Part shown: in pieces, positions 36,982-45,846 of the stretch
How the letters are laid out: each line of letters opens with the position of its first letter
Numbering within the stretch: the stretch's first letter is position 1
From: Fulvivirga sediminis
GTDB taxonomy: Bacteria > Bacteroidota > Bacteroidia > Cytophagales > Cyclobacteriaceae
Direction: 5' to 3'
Assembly: GCF_016757215.1 (NCBI RefSeq)
Contig: NZ_JAESIY010000007.1
Span: 186,001-250,000, forward strand
Length of the DNA: 64,000 nt
Made by a program: the position numbers and the translations under genes
The notes under the pieces: generated by a model
Told to the model about the DNA's origin: nothing
The model's database searches: none
What the model saw: only the letters and a program-made list of their open reading frames with translations

Positions 36982-37521
36982 TTAATCATTAAGGAATTTC
37001 TTAGCTGCCTGCAACGAAACTTGCCTGCATAAATACTTAGACAAAGACAGGCCGAAGCCATACCACTCATAATCTGCGACCAAGTATTTGTCATTTTTAT
37101 CCTTACAAAGAACACGAACAATACTCTGATTATCAGAAACTTTTACGGCTCTAAAATCTTCAATAGGATAACCCACTGAAGAACCCAACCACAATGGGAT
37201 GATACTATTATTTCGTACCTGAAAGAGGAATAAACGATTACTCTTTACCGAATCATACCTGGTAGCCTTATAAACACCCACCGCTAGGTCTATGCTTCCA
37301 TTTTGATCAAAATCTCCATACTGAAATTGATACACAGGGAAACGCACAGGCCATGAGCTAGTAATAGAATCTGATACAGAGCATATCAGCGTGTTTACCT
37401 CGCCCTTAACAAGCTTTACCTGGGTGCTGTCATTTATAATAGCTGTGCTATACTCGCTATGAGATGTGCATGAAGTGAAAAAGCCACATGCTATGACTGA
37501 AAATAAAAAATATTGTAGCAT
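36982..37521 (-). CDS. Lipoprotein with FG-GAP-like segment, hypothetical
   Basis: A 179-residue protein with signal peptide and lipobox (VIACGFFTSCTS, Cys about 18). ATG 37521 is chosen over an in-frame GTG at 37533. The middle has YGDFDQNGSIDLAVGVYKAT, a calcium-binding D-x-D-x-N-G-x-x-D-like turn as in FG-GAP repeats. It is followed 25 bp later by the DUF3160 gene in the same direction, so it is probably the first gene of that lipoprotein operon. No named family assigned. Confidence 0.6.
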   Translation of the reverse strand: MLQYFLFSVIACGFFTSCTSHSEYSTAIINDSTQVKLVKGEVNTLICSVSDSITSSWPVRFPVYQFQYGDFDQNGSIDLAVGVYKATRYDSVKSNRLFLFQVRNNSIIPLWLGSSVGYPIEDFRAVKVSDNQSIVRVLCKDKNDKYLVADYEWYGFGLSLSKYLCRQVSLQAAKKFLND

Positions 37522-37687
37522 ATAATAAGCCACTTAAAAAAGTACCCTAAAAAATTCTATCTCAGCCTAACAAGGCCTTTAATTAAAATAGATGTTCAAA
37601 TATATTATTTAAAAACAAATAATATATTATTAAACTAATTATTAATTAATATAATCACATAATAAGGGTGCCATATCAAGAACTATC

Positions 37688-39004
37688 TTAATGCAACATC
37701 AATCCCAAAGACACGCCCGTCCAGGTTTTGATCTTCTTGTTGAACAGGGTAGCATCGGTTATGAAGAGCGGGTTTTCAGGTTCGTAGTTACGACCCCAGG
37801 CTATTTTTTGGCCTACAGAGAGAAAGGCACTAACGCCTGACAGCTTAGGAATAACTCTATGGCCTAAGATTATGTTAAAGCCTGAAACCAAAACCTTCAT
37901 ATCCTTTATTTCTATTTCATCTTTTTTGATCATTTTAAAATCAAAGGCGTACCCAAAAAACTTAGTTTCAGTCATATTTGGAGTATTAGATCTGTTGAAA
38001 TAAAGCTTTTTTAGGCTATAGCCAATTCCGTAAGAATGGTTTATACCAGGATCATGAGAATAGGATAGGGCATTGACAACATACTTGTTCCATTTTACCC
38101 TGATTGCCTTTCCATTTTTCATATTACCGGTAGATATTTCATAGTTAAGTCGAAACATTTCATCGGCATAGGCAGAAAGGCTTACAAAATCGCCTATATT
38201 AATCAATCCTATAGCAGTGCCATATAATGTATTGCCTTTGATAGGATTCGGTTTATATAGATTGATAAGGCCAATTTGCGTTCCTCCTGACTGCTGCGCT
38301 ATATTAAAAAGGCCGATTTGGAAGCCAAATAGCTTAGTCGCTTTATTGATCATACCAAGTTGTACACCTGATCGGTCTTTTACCGTACTGTTTTTACCTT
38401 CAATATTGTAGGCTTCGTTAAAAAGCCCTACTTGTAAACCAGACATTTCTGCACCTACCGTATTTTTACCCAAAGTAAGTTGCAAACCACTCAGGCCTAG
38501 CTGTGTTTTATTAGCTAAAGCACCGATCTGTGCTCCTAATGAGAAGCTACCTACATAATTGGCCAAACCTGCTAACTGTATACCCACCATTTCTTTTTCA
38601 CTCATATTGAATACAGAAGATATTTGTGCGCCCGAGACATCCCCACGAACCAGATTCACCAGTCCACCGATCTGTATTCCTTGCATATGTACTGTGCCCA
38701 ATAAGCTCTCTTTATAATCTTTATCTATAGAAGCTAAATTAGCACCAGTAATATTGGCAATGCCTGCTATATGTAAACCGCGAGATAAGGTTCTGTTATT
38801 TCCATTAATACCACTCAGCTGCAGTAGGAGGGTACGGTCACTGTAACCAGAAAAGAGATTGATAGCTATAACATTTCGCCGTTCATCATGATTTAAACCG
38901 GCAGTACCTAAACCAGGTACCAGATTGATATCCAACGGAACCAATTGGGCCTTAGTAACATGAAAAACAAGTAAGAATAGGGTGAATGCTAATGAATGCT
39001 TCAA
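37688..39004 (-). CDS. LA_2272-type surface repeat protein
   Basis: A 438-residue secreted protein with a signal peptide (1-19, ending VTKAQ). The start codon is a TTG at 39004. It contains about ten units of roughly 20 residues with the pattern G-x-Q-x-G-x-x-N (GIQIGGLVNLVRG, GAQISSVFNMSEKE, GIQLAGLANYVG, GAQIGALANKTQ, GVQLGMINKATK, GFQIGLFNIAQ, GTQIGLINL), the LA_2272 surface repeat, probably a beta-solenoid or barrel-like stack. The last 120 residues look like outer-membrane strands. Function unknown. Confidence 0.78.
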   Translation of the reverse strand: MKHSLAFTLFLLVFHVTKAQLVPLDINLVPGLGTAGLNHDERRNVIAINLFSGYSDRTLLLQLSGINGNNRTLSRGLHIAGIANITGANLASIDKDYKESLLGTVHMQGIQIGGLVNLVRGDVSGAQISSVFNMSEKEMVGIQLAGLANYVGSFSLGAQIGALANKTQLGLSGLQLTLGKNTVGAEMSGLQVGLFNEAYNIEGKNSTVKDRSGVQLGMINKATKLFGFQIGLFNIAQQSGGTQIGLINLYKPNPIKGNTLYGTAIGLINIGDFVSLSAYADEMFRLNYEISTGNMKNGKAIRVKWNKYVVNALSYSHDPGINHSYGIGYSLKKLYFNRSNTPNMTETKFFGYAFDFKMIKKDEIEIKDMKVLVSGFNIILGHRVIPKLSGVSAFLSVGQKIAWGRNYEPENPLFITDATLFNKKIKTWTGVSLGLMLH

Positions 39005-39126
39005 AAACGGTTGGCGGTTGATTGTAAATGCATTAAATTATAAATATTGGTTTAATATTTAAATTATATAACATGAAATAGTAACCAAACCGCCAAAATC
39101 GTATTTTCTACACCACTTGAGACATA

Positions 39127-40710
39127 CTACACCTTCCTCGCTATCAGCAAGGCATTAGTAGGAGGGTAAGGCAGTTCTTGCATATCAGGAGTAAATAGCT
39201 TTACCTTATCATCAAACCTGTTTTTGGTGATCCATGGGTTGTTGTAGGCATGAGAGTTTTTAGCCAGTTGGAAACCAGCCTTTTTGAGCTCAGCTTCCCA
39301 ATCTGTAAAACTCCAGAAGCAAAAGCGCTCGTGCATTTCGCTATACCAGTTATCTGTGTAATCCTTAGTTAGCGTATACTCAGCAGCATCACGAAGCTTT
39401 AATACAATGTACTTTTGATTATCAATTTCTTTGATGTTGTAGTCAACAGTCTCTTTTTCTGCTTTTCTAAAATCCTGAGCGAAGCGCAGAAACCTACTAT
39501 AAGTAGAAAGGCCTTTAAGATGAGCGGAAAGTGCCTTGCTATCCGCAAATTGCTGATCAAAGGCATCATTGGAGCCATCCTCCTCAGTAAGTAGCATGTA
39601 GACTTCTTGATCGCCATTTTCCGGACCGATAACATCTCTATTGATCCACACGCCGCCAGACACCAGTTCGTCATAGCGGTTTTGAATGAAGCTCAACAAA
39701 TCATTACGACTACCATAAGATTCTATTTCATGGGTAAGAGATGAGGTGTGAATAGTATTCATTGCATTCTTTTCAAATACCAATGATGTTACGGCATTCT
39801 TCTGAGCAAAGAACACATTAGGGTTACTAAACTCCCCATTATGCTTGCGCTGATTACAGATATCAAACAGCTGCCGCGCTACCTCAATACCATAGAAATC
39901 AGATTCCCGAAGCTTAGAGTCATCACTGGCCTGCTTAATCCATGAGCCTACTGCACAGCCAATGTCTCCAATACGGCCAGGCAAAATATATGGACTGGTT
40001 TCCTTGAACTGAATTTCCGCGATTTCATCCATCTGCCGCACATAGGTATTGTAATCTCTGGAGGAAGTGATATCACCATCTTCACCAATAATGGGGTCTG
40101 AAAGAATGTTTTTCACCTTCTCAGCCAGGCCGTAGGTTTGCCATATTTGCTGGGTAGAAGCGTGGATTTTAAGCGTAATACTGTCATCATGCTGCCATTG
40201 TGGTGAAGCTGCTATTTGCTCTACCATATCCCAGGGCAGCTCCGTTTCAAACACCTGTTTTTGGGCATCTTTCAGCTCTGCCGGCAGCACCTTGTAGCCC
40301 AACTCCTGATACATATTAAGGACCGCAGTAGAGCAGATTACATAGGTGTTATTAGGATTGAGATCTAAGCTCAAATCACTCTGATGTCTGATTTGCTTCA
40401 CCGTATACGCCGCAAAATTAGGCACATGCCCCACATCATCAATACCATATACATAGCAGGGCACCTTCAGCTCCTTACAAAACTCCTGAATCATCATGGC
40501 CCGCAAATAAAAAGGAATAGGGTTACGCTTAGTACCACTATGATTAGCCGAAGTAACGGCAAAAACGACTCCCTCAATAGTATGCCGCTGGTCTATAATC
40601 TCACCCTCAACATCCTGAGCCTGGTACAGGCCTCTCTCAATAAGATTCTGAAGATAACTAAACTGAAAACTCGTCATTAAATGATGACGCCCCGGAAATA
40701 ATAAATACAT
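39127..40710 (-). CDS. Nucleotidyltransferase-like domain fused to a SAM methyltransferase
   Basis: A 527-residue protein. The N-terminal 200 residues have LFPGRHHLMTSF (residues 4-15), then AVTSANHSGTKRNPIPFYLR (51-70), resembling the GRFQ-x-x-HxGH and T-x-x-NP-x-x-x-R pattern of NMNAT/cytidylyltransferase-fold enzymes but with the HxGH motif altered. From about 245 there is a class I methyltransferase: GRIGDIGCAVGSWIKQ is motif I with the acidic FYGIEV after it, and the body runs to the end. The fusion is unusual; the substrate is unknown and the first domain may be degenerate. Monocistronic. Confidence 0.6.
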   Translation of the reverse strand: MYLLFPGRHHLMTSFQFSYLQNLIERGLYQAQDVEGEIIDQRHTIEGVVFAVTSANHSGTKRNPIPFYLRAMMIQEFCKELKVPCYVYGIDDVGHVPNFAAYTVKQIRHQSDLSLDLNPNNTYVICSTAVLNMYQELGYKVLPAELKDAQKQVFETELPWDMVEQIAASPQWQHDDSITLKIHASTQQIWQTYGLAEKVKNILSDPIIGEDGDITSSRDYNTYVRQMDEIAEIQFKETSPYILPGRIGDIGCAVGSWIKQASDDSKLRESDFYGIEVARQLFDICNQRKHNGEFSNPNVFFAQKNAVTSLVFEKNAMNTIHTSSLTHEIESYGSRNDLLSFIQNRYDELVSGGVWINRDVIGPENGDQEVYMLLTEEDGSNDAFDQQFADSKALSAHLKGLSTYSRFLRFAQDFRKAEKETVDYNIKEIDNQKYIVLKLRDAAEYTLTKDYTDNWYSEMHERFCFWSFTDWEAELKKAGFQLAKNSHAYNNPWITKNRFDDKVKLFTPDMQELPYPPTNALLIARKV

Positions 40711-40810
40711 AACTAATAATTAGACCACTAAGTAATTGAATTCCTCGGGATTTTGTGTGGTTGGGGAGGGTTTAATGTTTGATTATGGGCAATTGAGATG
40801 GGTAGGAGGG

Positions 40811-40834
40811 AAATGCCTAAGGTTGGGTATTGAA
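40811..40834 (+). repeat. 24-bp dispersed repeat, copy 1
   Basis: AAATGCCTAAGGTTGGGTAT followed by TGAA. An identical 24-bp copy occurs at 59987-60010. Both lie shortly upstream of genes for exported proteins (109 bp and 35 bp). Confidence 0.6.
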
Positions 40835-40943
40835 ACAAATTAAGTTCTTTCGTATTATGATATGAATTAAACTTTAGATGACAAAAAATAGCCAATCAGC
40901 AGTTTATAAACTATAAGGATCATTATTTCAATAAATTCTCAAA

Positions 40944-41942
40944 ATGTTTAGTGGCAATAAGTTAATTTCACCCAATCAGTTTCTCGCAATTATTATCTTT
41001 TTTCTTATTAGCGGTTGCAAAAAAAAAGACTCTCCTGTTCCATTACCTGTTACTGCCAGTTTTTTAGTAAGCGATTCCATTACAGTTACCAATGATACTA
41101 TACAGTTTACAAACAACAGTAGAGGGGTACCACAGCTATTGAAGTGGATTTTCGAGGGAGGCTCACCATCTTCATCTAAAGAAGAAAACCCGAAAGTAAC
41201 ATACACTAAAACAGATAGGTATACAGTAAAATTGGTTGCCGCCAGAGGCGAGTTAAGTGATGTAATAATTAAAAAACGTTATATAAATGTTCTTCAACCG
41301 CTTAGTGGCATGATTGCCCATTACAAAATTGATAATAGCTTTCGAGATGAAACCGGAAATCATGGCTTATTAGTTAACGCAGACTGGTATTATCCTAAGC
41401 TCGTCGATAATCGGTTTGGCAATCGATACTCTGCCGTTGACTTTAGTAAAAAGTACACAAGTGTCTTTTTCGAAAAATGTGAAGAAATGAATAATCTTGA
41501 ATCTCTATCTTTTTCCTGCTGGTTAAAGATTGATTCTCTCATTGATAAATATAGATTTAATAGGCACATAATAAGTTCACAAGTTTATAATGATGATAGA
41601 CGTCTTTACGATAATGGCTTCGTAATAGGCCTTAGCAATACAGGGGTTTACATGTCAATAGGGCATCAGTTTAATTCATTTGGCACCACTTTTATCTTCA
41701 ATGAATGGGTACACTTAGTCTGTACATACCGAAATGAGGGAGCTATAGCCTCTATATACATTAACGGTAATTTGGCTAATTCAAGAGAATTGAGTTACGG
41801 TAGTTTGGCTTTATATTCCACCAACCCAAGGGTTACCATAGGTTATTCCGATAGAAATTTTGATGGTATATTAGATGATTTAAGAATATTTAACCGTGCT
41901 ATCAATCAGTATGAAGTGGATTCATTATATAATTCAAAATAG
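40944..41942 (+). CDS. Lipoprotein with PKD and LamG-like domains
   Basis: A 332-residue protein with signal peptide and lipobox IFFLISGCKKK. A PKD-like beta-sandwich (about 35-115; FTNNSRGVPQLLKWIFEGG ... Y-T-V-K-L) is followed by a concanavalin A-like LamG domain (about 130-330; IAHYKIDNSFRDETGNHG ... FDGILDDLRIFNRAI). Such Bacteroidota surface lipoproteins bind polysaccharides or matrix. No catalytic residues seen. It stands alone, 234 bp before the restriction operon. Confidence 0.82.
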   Translation: MFSGNKLISPNQFLAIIIFFLISGCKKKDSPVPLPVTASFLVSDSITVTNDTIQFTNNSRGVPQLLKWIFEGGSPSSSKEENPKVTYTKTDRYTVKLVAARGELSDVIIKKRYINVLQPLSGMIAHYKIDNSFRDETGNHGLLVNADWYYPKLVDNRFGNRYSAVDFSKKYTSVFFEKCEEMNNLESLSFSCWLKIDSLIDKYRFNRHIISSQVYNDDRRLYDNGFVIGLSNTGVYMSIGHQFNSFGTTFIFNEWVHLVCTYRNEGAIASIYINGNLANSRELSYGSLALYSTNPRVTIGYSDRNFDGILDDLRIFNRAINQYEVDSLYNSK

Positions 41943-42176
41943 GAGCACCTCACAAAACTTGTGCAGCCGTCTGTAAGGCCTGAACCTATACTCAAACATT
42001 AATTATCCAATAGAGCCCCCTGAATCCCAATTCTTTACCACCAGCAGCTTTCATTTTCTTAACATTCCTCAAGGCTGTTTTTAAGGATTTACTTATATTC
42101 GATCCTGATTAATAATGTATAGTGCAATATTAAAAATGCATTTATTCATATACTTGAGGGAAAGGATAAACTATAA

Positions 42177-44420
42177 ATGGCTAAGAAAACAAGTAGTAAG
42201 AAAGAACAATCCATTGAGGAGTCTCTATGGAATACCGCAAATAAGCTAAGAGGAAAGGTAGAGTCTTCAGAGTACAAGCACGTAGTACTGGGACTGATCT
42301 TCTTAAAATTCGCTTCTGATAAGTTTGAAGCTCGCAGAGAAGAACTCATCCAAGAGGGAAAGGAGAAATACCTGGACATGAAGGAGTTCTATAACATGAA
42401 GAACATCTTCTTTCTGCCTGAAGAAGCGCGCTGGTCATATATCATGCAACATGCTAAGCAGGAGGATATTTCTCTGAAGATAGACACAGCATTGCATACG
42501 GTCGAAAAGCACAATCCTTCACTGAAAGGAGCACTTCCTGATAACTACTTTTCCCGTTTGGGAATGGATGGAAGCAAACTCTCTGCCTTGCTGGATACCA
42601 TCAATAACATTAATACCATTGCCGATGAAAAAGAAGATATCGTTGGTCGGGTGTATGAGTTCTTTCTTGGACGCTTTGCTGCCGTAGAGGGTAAAGGCGG
42701 TGGTGAATTCTATACCCCTAAGTGCGTGGTGAATCTCATTGCCGAAATGCTGGAACCCTTCAAGGGAAAGATCTATGATCCGTGCTGTGGATCTGGAGGT
42801 ATGTTTGTGCAGTCCATCAAGTTTGTGGAGAGCCACAACGGAAACAAGAAAGACATCTCTGTATATGGACAAGAGTACACGGCTACCACTTATAAGCTAG
42901 CCAAAATGAACCTGGCCATTCGTGGCATATCTGCGAATCTGGGTGAAGTACCAGCGGATACGTTTTTCAAAGACCAGCACCCGGATCTTAAGGCGGACTA
43001 CATTATGGCGAATCCTCCGTTTAACCAAAGTGAGTGGAGGGGCAAGAATGAACTGGTAGATGATCCGCGATGGAAAGGCTATGACGTGCCTCCTGTAGGC
43101 AATGCGAACTATGCCTGGATCATACACATGCTTTCTAAGCTTTCTGAAAATGGTACGGCAGGCTTTGTGCTGGCCAATGGCTCCATGAGCTCCAATACTA
43201 GTGGAGAAGGAGAGCTCAGACGCAGCATGATCGAAAATGACCTGGTGGACTGTATGATTGCCTTACCGGGACAGCTTTTCTATACTACACAGATACCAGT
43301 GTGCCTTTGGTTTATGACCAAAACCAAAAAAGAAGACAAGGAACACGGCTACCGTAACCGAGAAGGAGAAACGCTATTCATAGATGCCCGGGAAATGGGC
43401 ACCATGATAGACCGGGTGCACAAAGAACTGACCGAAGAAGATCTAGCCAAAATAGCCCAGACTTATCACAGCTGGCGCAATGCTCCTCAAAAGCTCTCCT
43501 CCTCGGAAGAAATATCCGAAGGGAACAAGCCCAAAAAGCTCTCCTCCTTGGAAGGAGGAGTACCCGAAGGGGGAGGTGATTCTAAACAAACTCCCGAAGC
43601 GGAAAGTGGTTACCAAATCAATCACGCCGACCTACAACCACCTCTACTTGAAAACGAGGGGGAGATAAGAGGAAGTATGAACCTTCCATACCTCAAAACC
43701 TTCCGAAAAAATCTAAGGAATAATAGCACTGCTGCAGAGGCTACTCTTTGGACTATGCTAAGTAAAAAACAACTGGAGGGTCGTAAGTTCAGACGACAGC
43801 ATAGTGTGGAAAATTATATTCTGGATTTTTATTGTCCCTCGGAGCGATTGGCTATTGAGCTAGATGGTGAAGTTCACAATGATGTGATTCAGGCTGAATA
43901 TGACCATGAGCGAGACTTGTTTTTAAAGCATGTTGGGATCAAAGTGCTTCGTTTCGAGAACAAGGAAGTTTTTGATCATGCTGAGAATGTTTTGGAAGCG
44001 GTCAAAAAAGAATTTGGTTGGTATAAAACAACCACCCCGGCCTACGGCCACCCCTCCTTGGAAAGGAGGGGAAATAATACCGACGACTCTACAAAGCTTT
44101 CCTCCTTGGAAGGAGAAGGATCTGAAGGGAACAACACCCAAAAATACTCCTCCTTGAAAGGAGGAGTACCCGAAGGGGGAGGTGGTTACAAAGACATCCC
44201 CGGCTACTGCAAATCCGCCACCCTCAAAGAAATAGCAGCGAACGACTATGTGCTGACTCCCGGACGCTATGTGGGTATGGCGGATGTGGAAGATGACGGA
44301 GTGCCGTTCGAAGAAAAGATGGGAGCACTGACTCAGCAATTATATAAGCAAATGAACCAGTCTGGAGCACTGGATCAGGCGATTAAGGAGAATTTAAAGT
44401 TGTTGGGGTATGAGGAGTGA
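42177..44420 (+). CDS. hsdM: Type I restriction-modification methyltransferase subunit with in-frame DUF559 endonuclease insertion
   Basis: A 747-residue HsdM, about 230 residues longer than usual. The N-terminal helical HsdM_N domain (8-145) is followed by the N6-adenine methyltransferase: GEFYTP (about 175), DPCCGSGGMFVQS (about 200) and the catalytic NPPF (about 279). The normal chain stops at TYHSWRN (residue 435) and resumes at GGYKDIPGYCKSA (about 669). Between them is an insert of about 233 codons that keeps the frame and encodes a DUF559 domain plus flanking repeat-derived residues. No intein splice motifs are present, so the insert should stay in the protein. hsdS overlaps the 3' end by 11 bp. 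Confidence 0.93.
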   Translation: MAKKTSSKKEQSIEESLWNTANKLRGKVESSEYKHVVLGLIFLKFASDKFEARREELIQEGKEKYLDMKEFYNMKNIFFLPEEARWSYIMQHAKQEDISLKIDTALHTVEKHNPSLKGALPDNYFSRLGMDGSKLSALLDTINNINTIADEKEDIVGRVYEFFLGRFAAVEGKGGGEFYTPKCVVNLIAEMLEPFKGKIYDPCCGSGGMFVQSIKFVESHNGNKKDISVYGQEYTATTYKLAKMNLAIRGISANLGEVPADTFFKDQHPDLKADYIMANPPFNQSEWRGKNELVDDPRWKGYDVPPVGNANYAWIIHMLSKLSENGTAGFVLANGSMSSNTSGEGELRRSMIENDLVDCMIALPGQLFYTTQIPVCLWFMTKTKKEDKEHGYRNREGETLFIDAREMGTMIDRVHKELTEEDLAKIAQTYHSWRNAPQKLSSSEEISEGNKPKKLSSLEGGVPEGGGDSKQTPEAESGYQINHADLQPPLLENEGEIRGSMNLPYLKTFRKNLRNNSTAAEATLWTMLSKKQLEGRKFRRQHSVENYILDFYCPSERLAIELDGEVHNDVIQAEYDHERDLFLKHVGIKVLRFENKEVFDHAENVLEAVKKEFGWYKTTTPAYGHPSLERRGNNTDDSTKLSSLEGEGSEGNNTQKYSSLKGGVPEGGGGYKDIPGYCKSATLKEIAANDYVLTPGRYVGMADVEDDGVPFEEKMGALTQQLYKQMNQSGALDQAIKENLKLLGYEE
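43489..43585 (+). repeat. Left direct repeat of the DUF559 cassette
   Basis: Two similar units in tandem (starting AAAGCTCTCCTCCT at about 43490 and AAAGCTCTCCTCCTTGG at about 43536), ending in GTACCCGAAGGGGGAGGTG. The block closely matches 44091-44187 with scattered differences. A GGAAGGAGGAG/CTCCTCCTTCC palindrome lies inside. Confidence 0.85.
43637..43666 (+). repeat. Inner palindrome left of the DUF559 domain
   Basis: CCACCTCTACTTGAAAACGA followed by GGGGGAG, a degenerate CCNCT...AGGGG palindrome 11 bp before the internal ATG. The matching right-hand palindrome is at 44049-44072. Confidence 0.5.
44049..44072 (+). repeat. Inner palindrome right of the DUF559 domain
   Basis: CCCCTCCTTGGAAAGGAGGGG, a near-perfect palindrome (CCCCTCCTT/AAGGAGGGG), preceded by GGCCTACGGCC, about 20 bp after the end of the DUF559 domain. 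Confidence 0.75.
44091..44187 (+). repeat. Right direct repeat of the DUF559 cassette
   Basis: CAAAGCTTTCCTCCTTGG ... then AAATACTCCTCCTTGAAAGG ... GTACCCGAAGGGGGAGGTGG. It is in the same orientation and two-unit arrangement as 43489-43585. HsdM coding resumes exactly at its end. Confidence 0.85.
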
Positions 44421-45846
44421 TTGGAAGGAATTTACAGTTGATGAGCTGATAAAAGATGGAATCATAGAAAAACCTTTAGATGGAAATCATGGAGGTATAC
44501 ACCCTAAAAGTGGGGACTTCACTGAAAAAGGAGTTCCTTTTATTATGGCATCTGATTTAATAAATAGAAGAGTCGACTATTCCAATTGTAAGTTCATTAG
44601 TCAACTACAAGCAGAAACACTAAGAAAGGGATTTGCTAAATCTGGTGATGTTCTTCTAACTCATAAGGCTACAATCGGTAGAACTGCTATAATACAAGAA
44701 AGCGAGTACGAAACGACTATTTTAACACCGCAGGTCACTTACTACAGAGTAAAAGACGGGGATAGATTAGATAATCATTACCTTTTCTATTATTTCAATT
44801 CAAGAGGTTTTCAAGGAATATTTGATCAGTGGTCAGGAGGTGGTTCAACAAGGAAATACCTAGGAATAACTGGTCAGTTGAAACTTCCTATAATTCTCCC
44901 CCCACTCCCGGAACAAAAAGCCATTGCCCACATTCTAGGCACACTCGACGACAAAATAGAACTCAACCGCCAGATGAATGAGACCCTGGAGGAGATGGCT
45001 CAGGCATTGTTTAAGAGTTGGTTTGTGGACTTTGATCCGGTGATAGACAAAGCCCTGGCTGCAGGAAACGAGATCCCTGAACCACTACTGCAAAAAACCG
45101 AGAAGCGAAAGTCCGTTCCTGATGATCAGAAGGTCATCCATACCAATCCTGAGCTTGCCGCTCACTTCCCTGACAGCTTCACCTTCACCGAAGAGCTTGG
45201 CTGGATTCCTGAAGGGTGGGAGATAGGAACTATTGATGATTCAACTACACTCATAATTGATCACCGAGGTAAAACACCAAGCAAGCTTGGCAGTGATTGG
45301 GTTAATAACGGAATACCGGCAATATCAGCGAAAAATATTAAGAGTGGGAAATTGGTTAATACAGAGTCAATAAAATTTGTAGATGAGCCGCTTTACTCTA
45401 AATGGATGAGGGAAAAGCTCATTGCAGGTGATATCATTATGACTTCTGAAGCCCCAATGGGTGAAATGTATTATTTGCCTGAAAAGACGGATTATGTATT
45501 AAGTCAAAGACTCTATGCTCTTCGAGCAATTAATACTCTGACCTCAACATTTCTCTACAGTTGGTTAGAGTCTCCCGTGGCTAAACAAGATTTAGAAAGT
45601 AGATGTACAGGAACAACCGTTACTGGAATAAAGCAGTCAGAACTTAGAAAAGTAGTTGTACTTAAACCTATTTCACAACTAACTAACAAATATCATGACA
45701 CTGTTTTTAAATTTAAATTGAAACAAGCTGCTAATACCAAAGAGTCAAACCAGCTTGAAAAAATAAGAAATATTCTTCTCCCCAAACTTATTTCAGGAGA
45801 ACTAAGAGTGCCTGAAGCTGAGAAAATCATTGCTGATCATGTCTAG
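44410..45846 (+). CDS. hsdS: Type I restriction-modification specificity subunit
   Basis: A 478-residue HsdS that recruits HsdM and HsdR to a bipartite DNA target. Two target-recognition domains (about 1-170 and 255-440) are separated by conserved helical spacers: LPIILPPLPEQKAIAHILGT followed by LDDKIELNRQMNETLEEMAQ (central), and LEKIRNILLPKLISGELRV (C-terminal). The two recognition domains differ clearly from each other, as expected. The start overlaps hsdM by 11 bp and the end overlaps hsdR by 8 bp, so the three are translationally coupled. The target sequence cannot be read from the protein. Confidence 0.95.
   Translation: MRSDWKEFTVDELIKDGIIEKPLDGNHGGIHPKSGDFTEKGVPFIMASDLINRRVDYSNCKFISQLQAETLRKGFAKSGDVLLTHKATIGRTAIIQESEYETTILTPQVTYYRVKDGDRLDNHYLFYYFNSRGFQGIFDQWSGGGSTRKYLGITGQLKLPIILPPLPEQKAIAHILGTLDDKIELNRQMNETLEEMAQALFKSWFVDFDPVIDKALAAGNEIPEPLLQKTEKRKSVPDDQKVIHTNPELAAHFPDSFTFTEELGWIPEGWEIGTIDDSTTLIIDHRGKTPSKLGSDWVNNGIPAISAKNIKSGKLVNTESIKFVDEPLYSKWMREKLIAGDIIMTSEAPMGEMYYLPEKTDYVLSQRLYALRAINTLTSTFLYSWLESPVAKQDLESRCTGTTVTGIKQSELRKVVVLKPISQLTNKYHDTVFKFKLKQAANTKESNQLEKIRNILLPKLISGELRVPEAEKIIADHV

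Larger units (their letters stand above)
43482..44180 (+). mobile_element. DUF559 (Vsr-like) endonuclease cassette inserted in hsdM
   Basis: About 699 bp (233 codons) inserted between conserved HsdM blocks. The core is a complete 118-residue DUF559 domain from an internal ATG at 43677 (MNLPYLKTFRKNLR ... FGWYKT), preceded by a purine-rich GAGGAAG. Catalytic-type residues are Asp550 in ILDFYCP, Glu561 and Asp563 in AIELDGEVH, and His567. The length and N-terminus equal those of free-standing DUF559 proteins. On each side lie repeat-derived Lys/Ser/Gly-rich stretches (KLSSLEGGVPEGGG). The cassette could be a mobile endonuclease gene that keeps the host frame open; movement is inferred. Confidence 0.8.

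Noticed and set aside
41985-42115. Possible minus-strand coding remnant between the PKD/LamG gene and hsdM
   Set aside because: About 35 in-frame residues read smoothly (SLKTALRNVKKMKAAGGKE), but no family was recognised and no start or stop supports it.
43482-44180. The hsdM insertion could be an intein
   Set aside because: There is no Cys/Ser at the start of the insert, no terminal His-Asn, and the core matches DUF559 rather than a Hint or LAGLIDADG domain.
43923-44339. Minus-strand ORF of 138 residues opposite the DUF559 cassette
   Set aside because: It reads the cassette repeats antisense (GGVFLG, SFQGG patterns); no independent family match.
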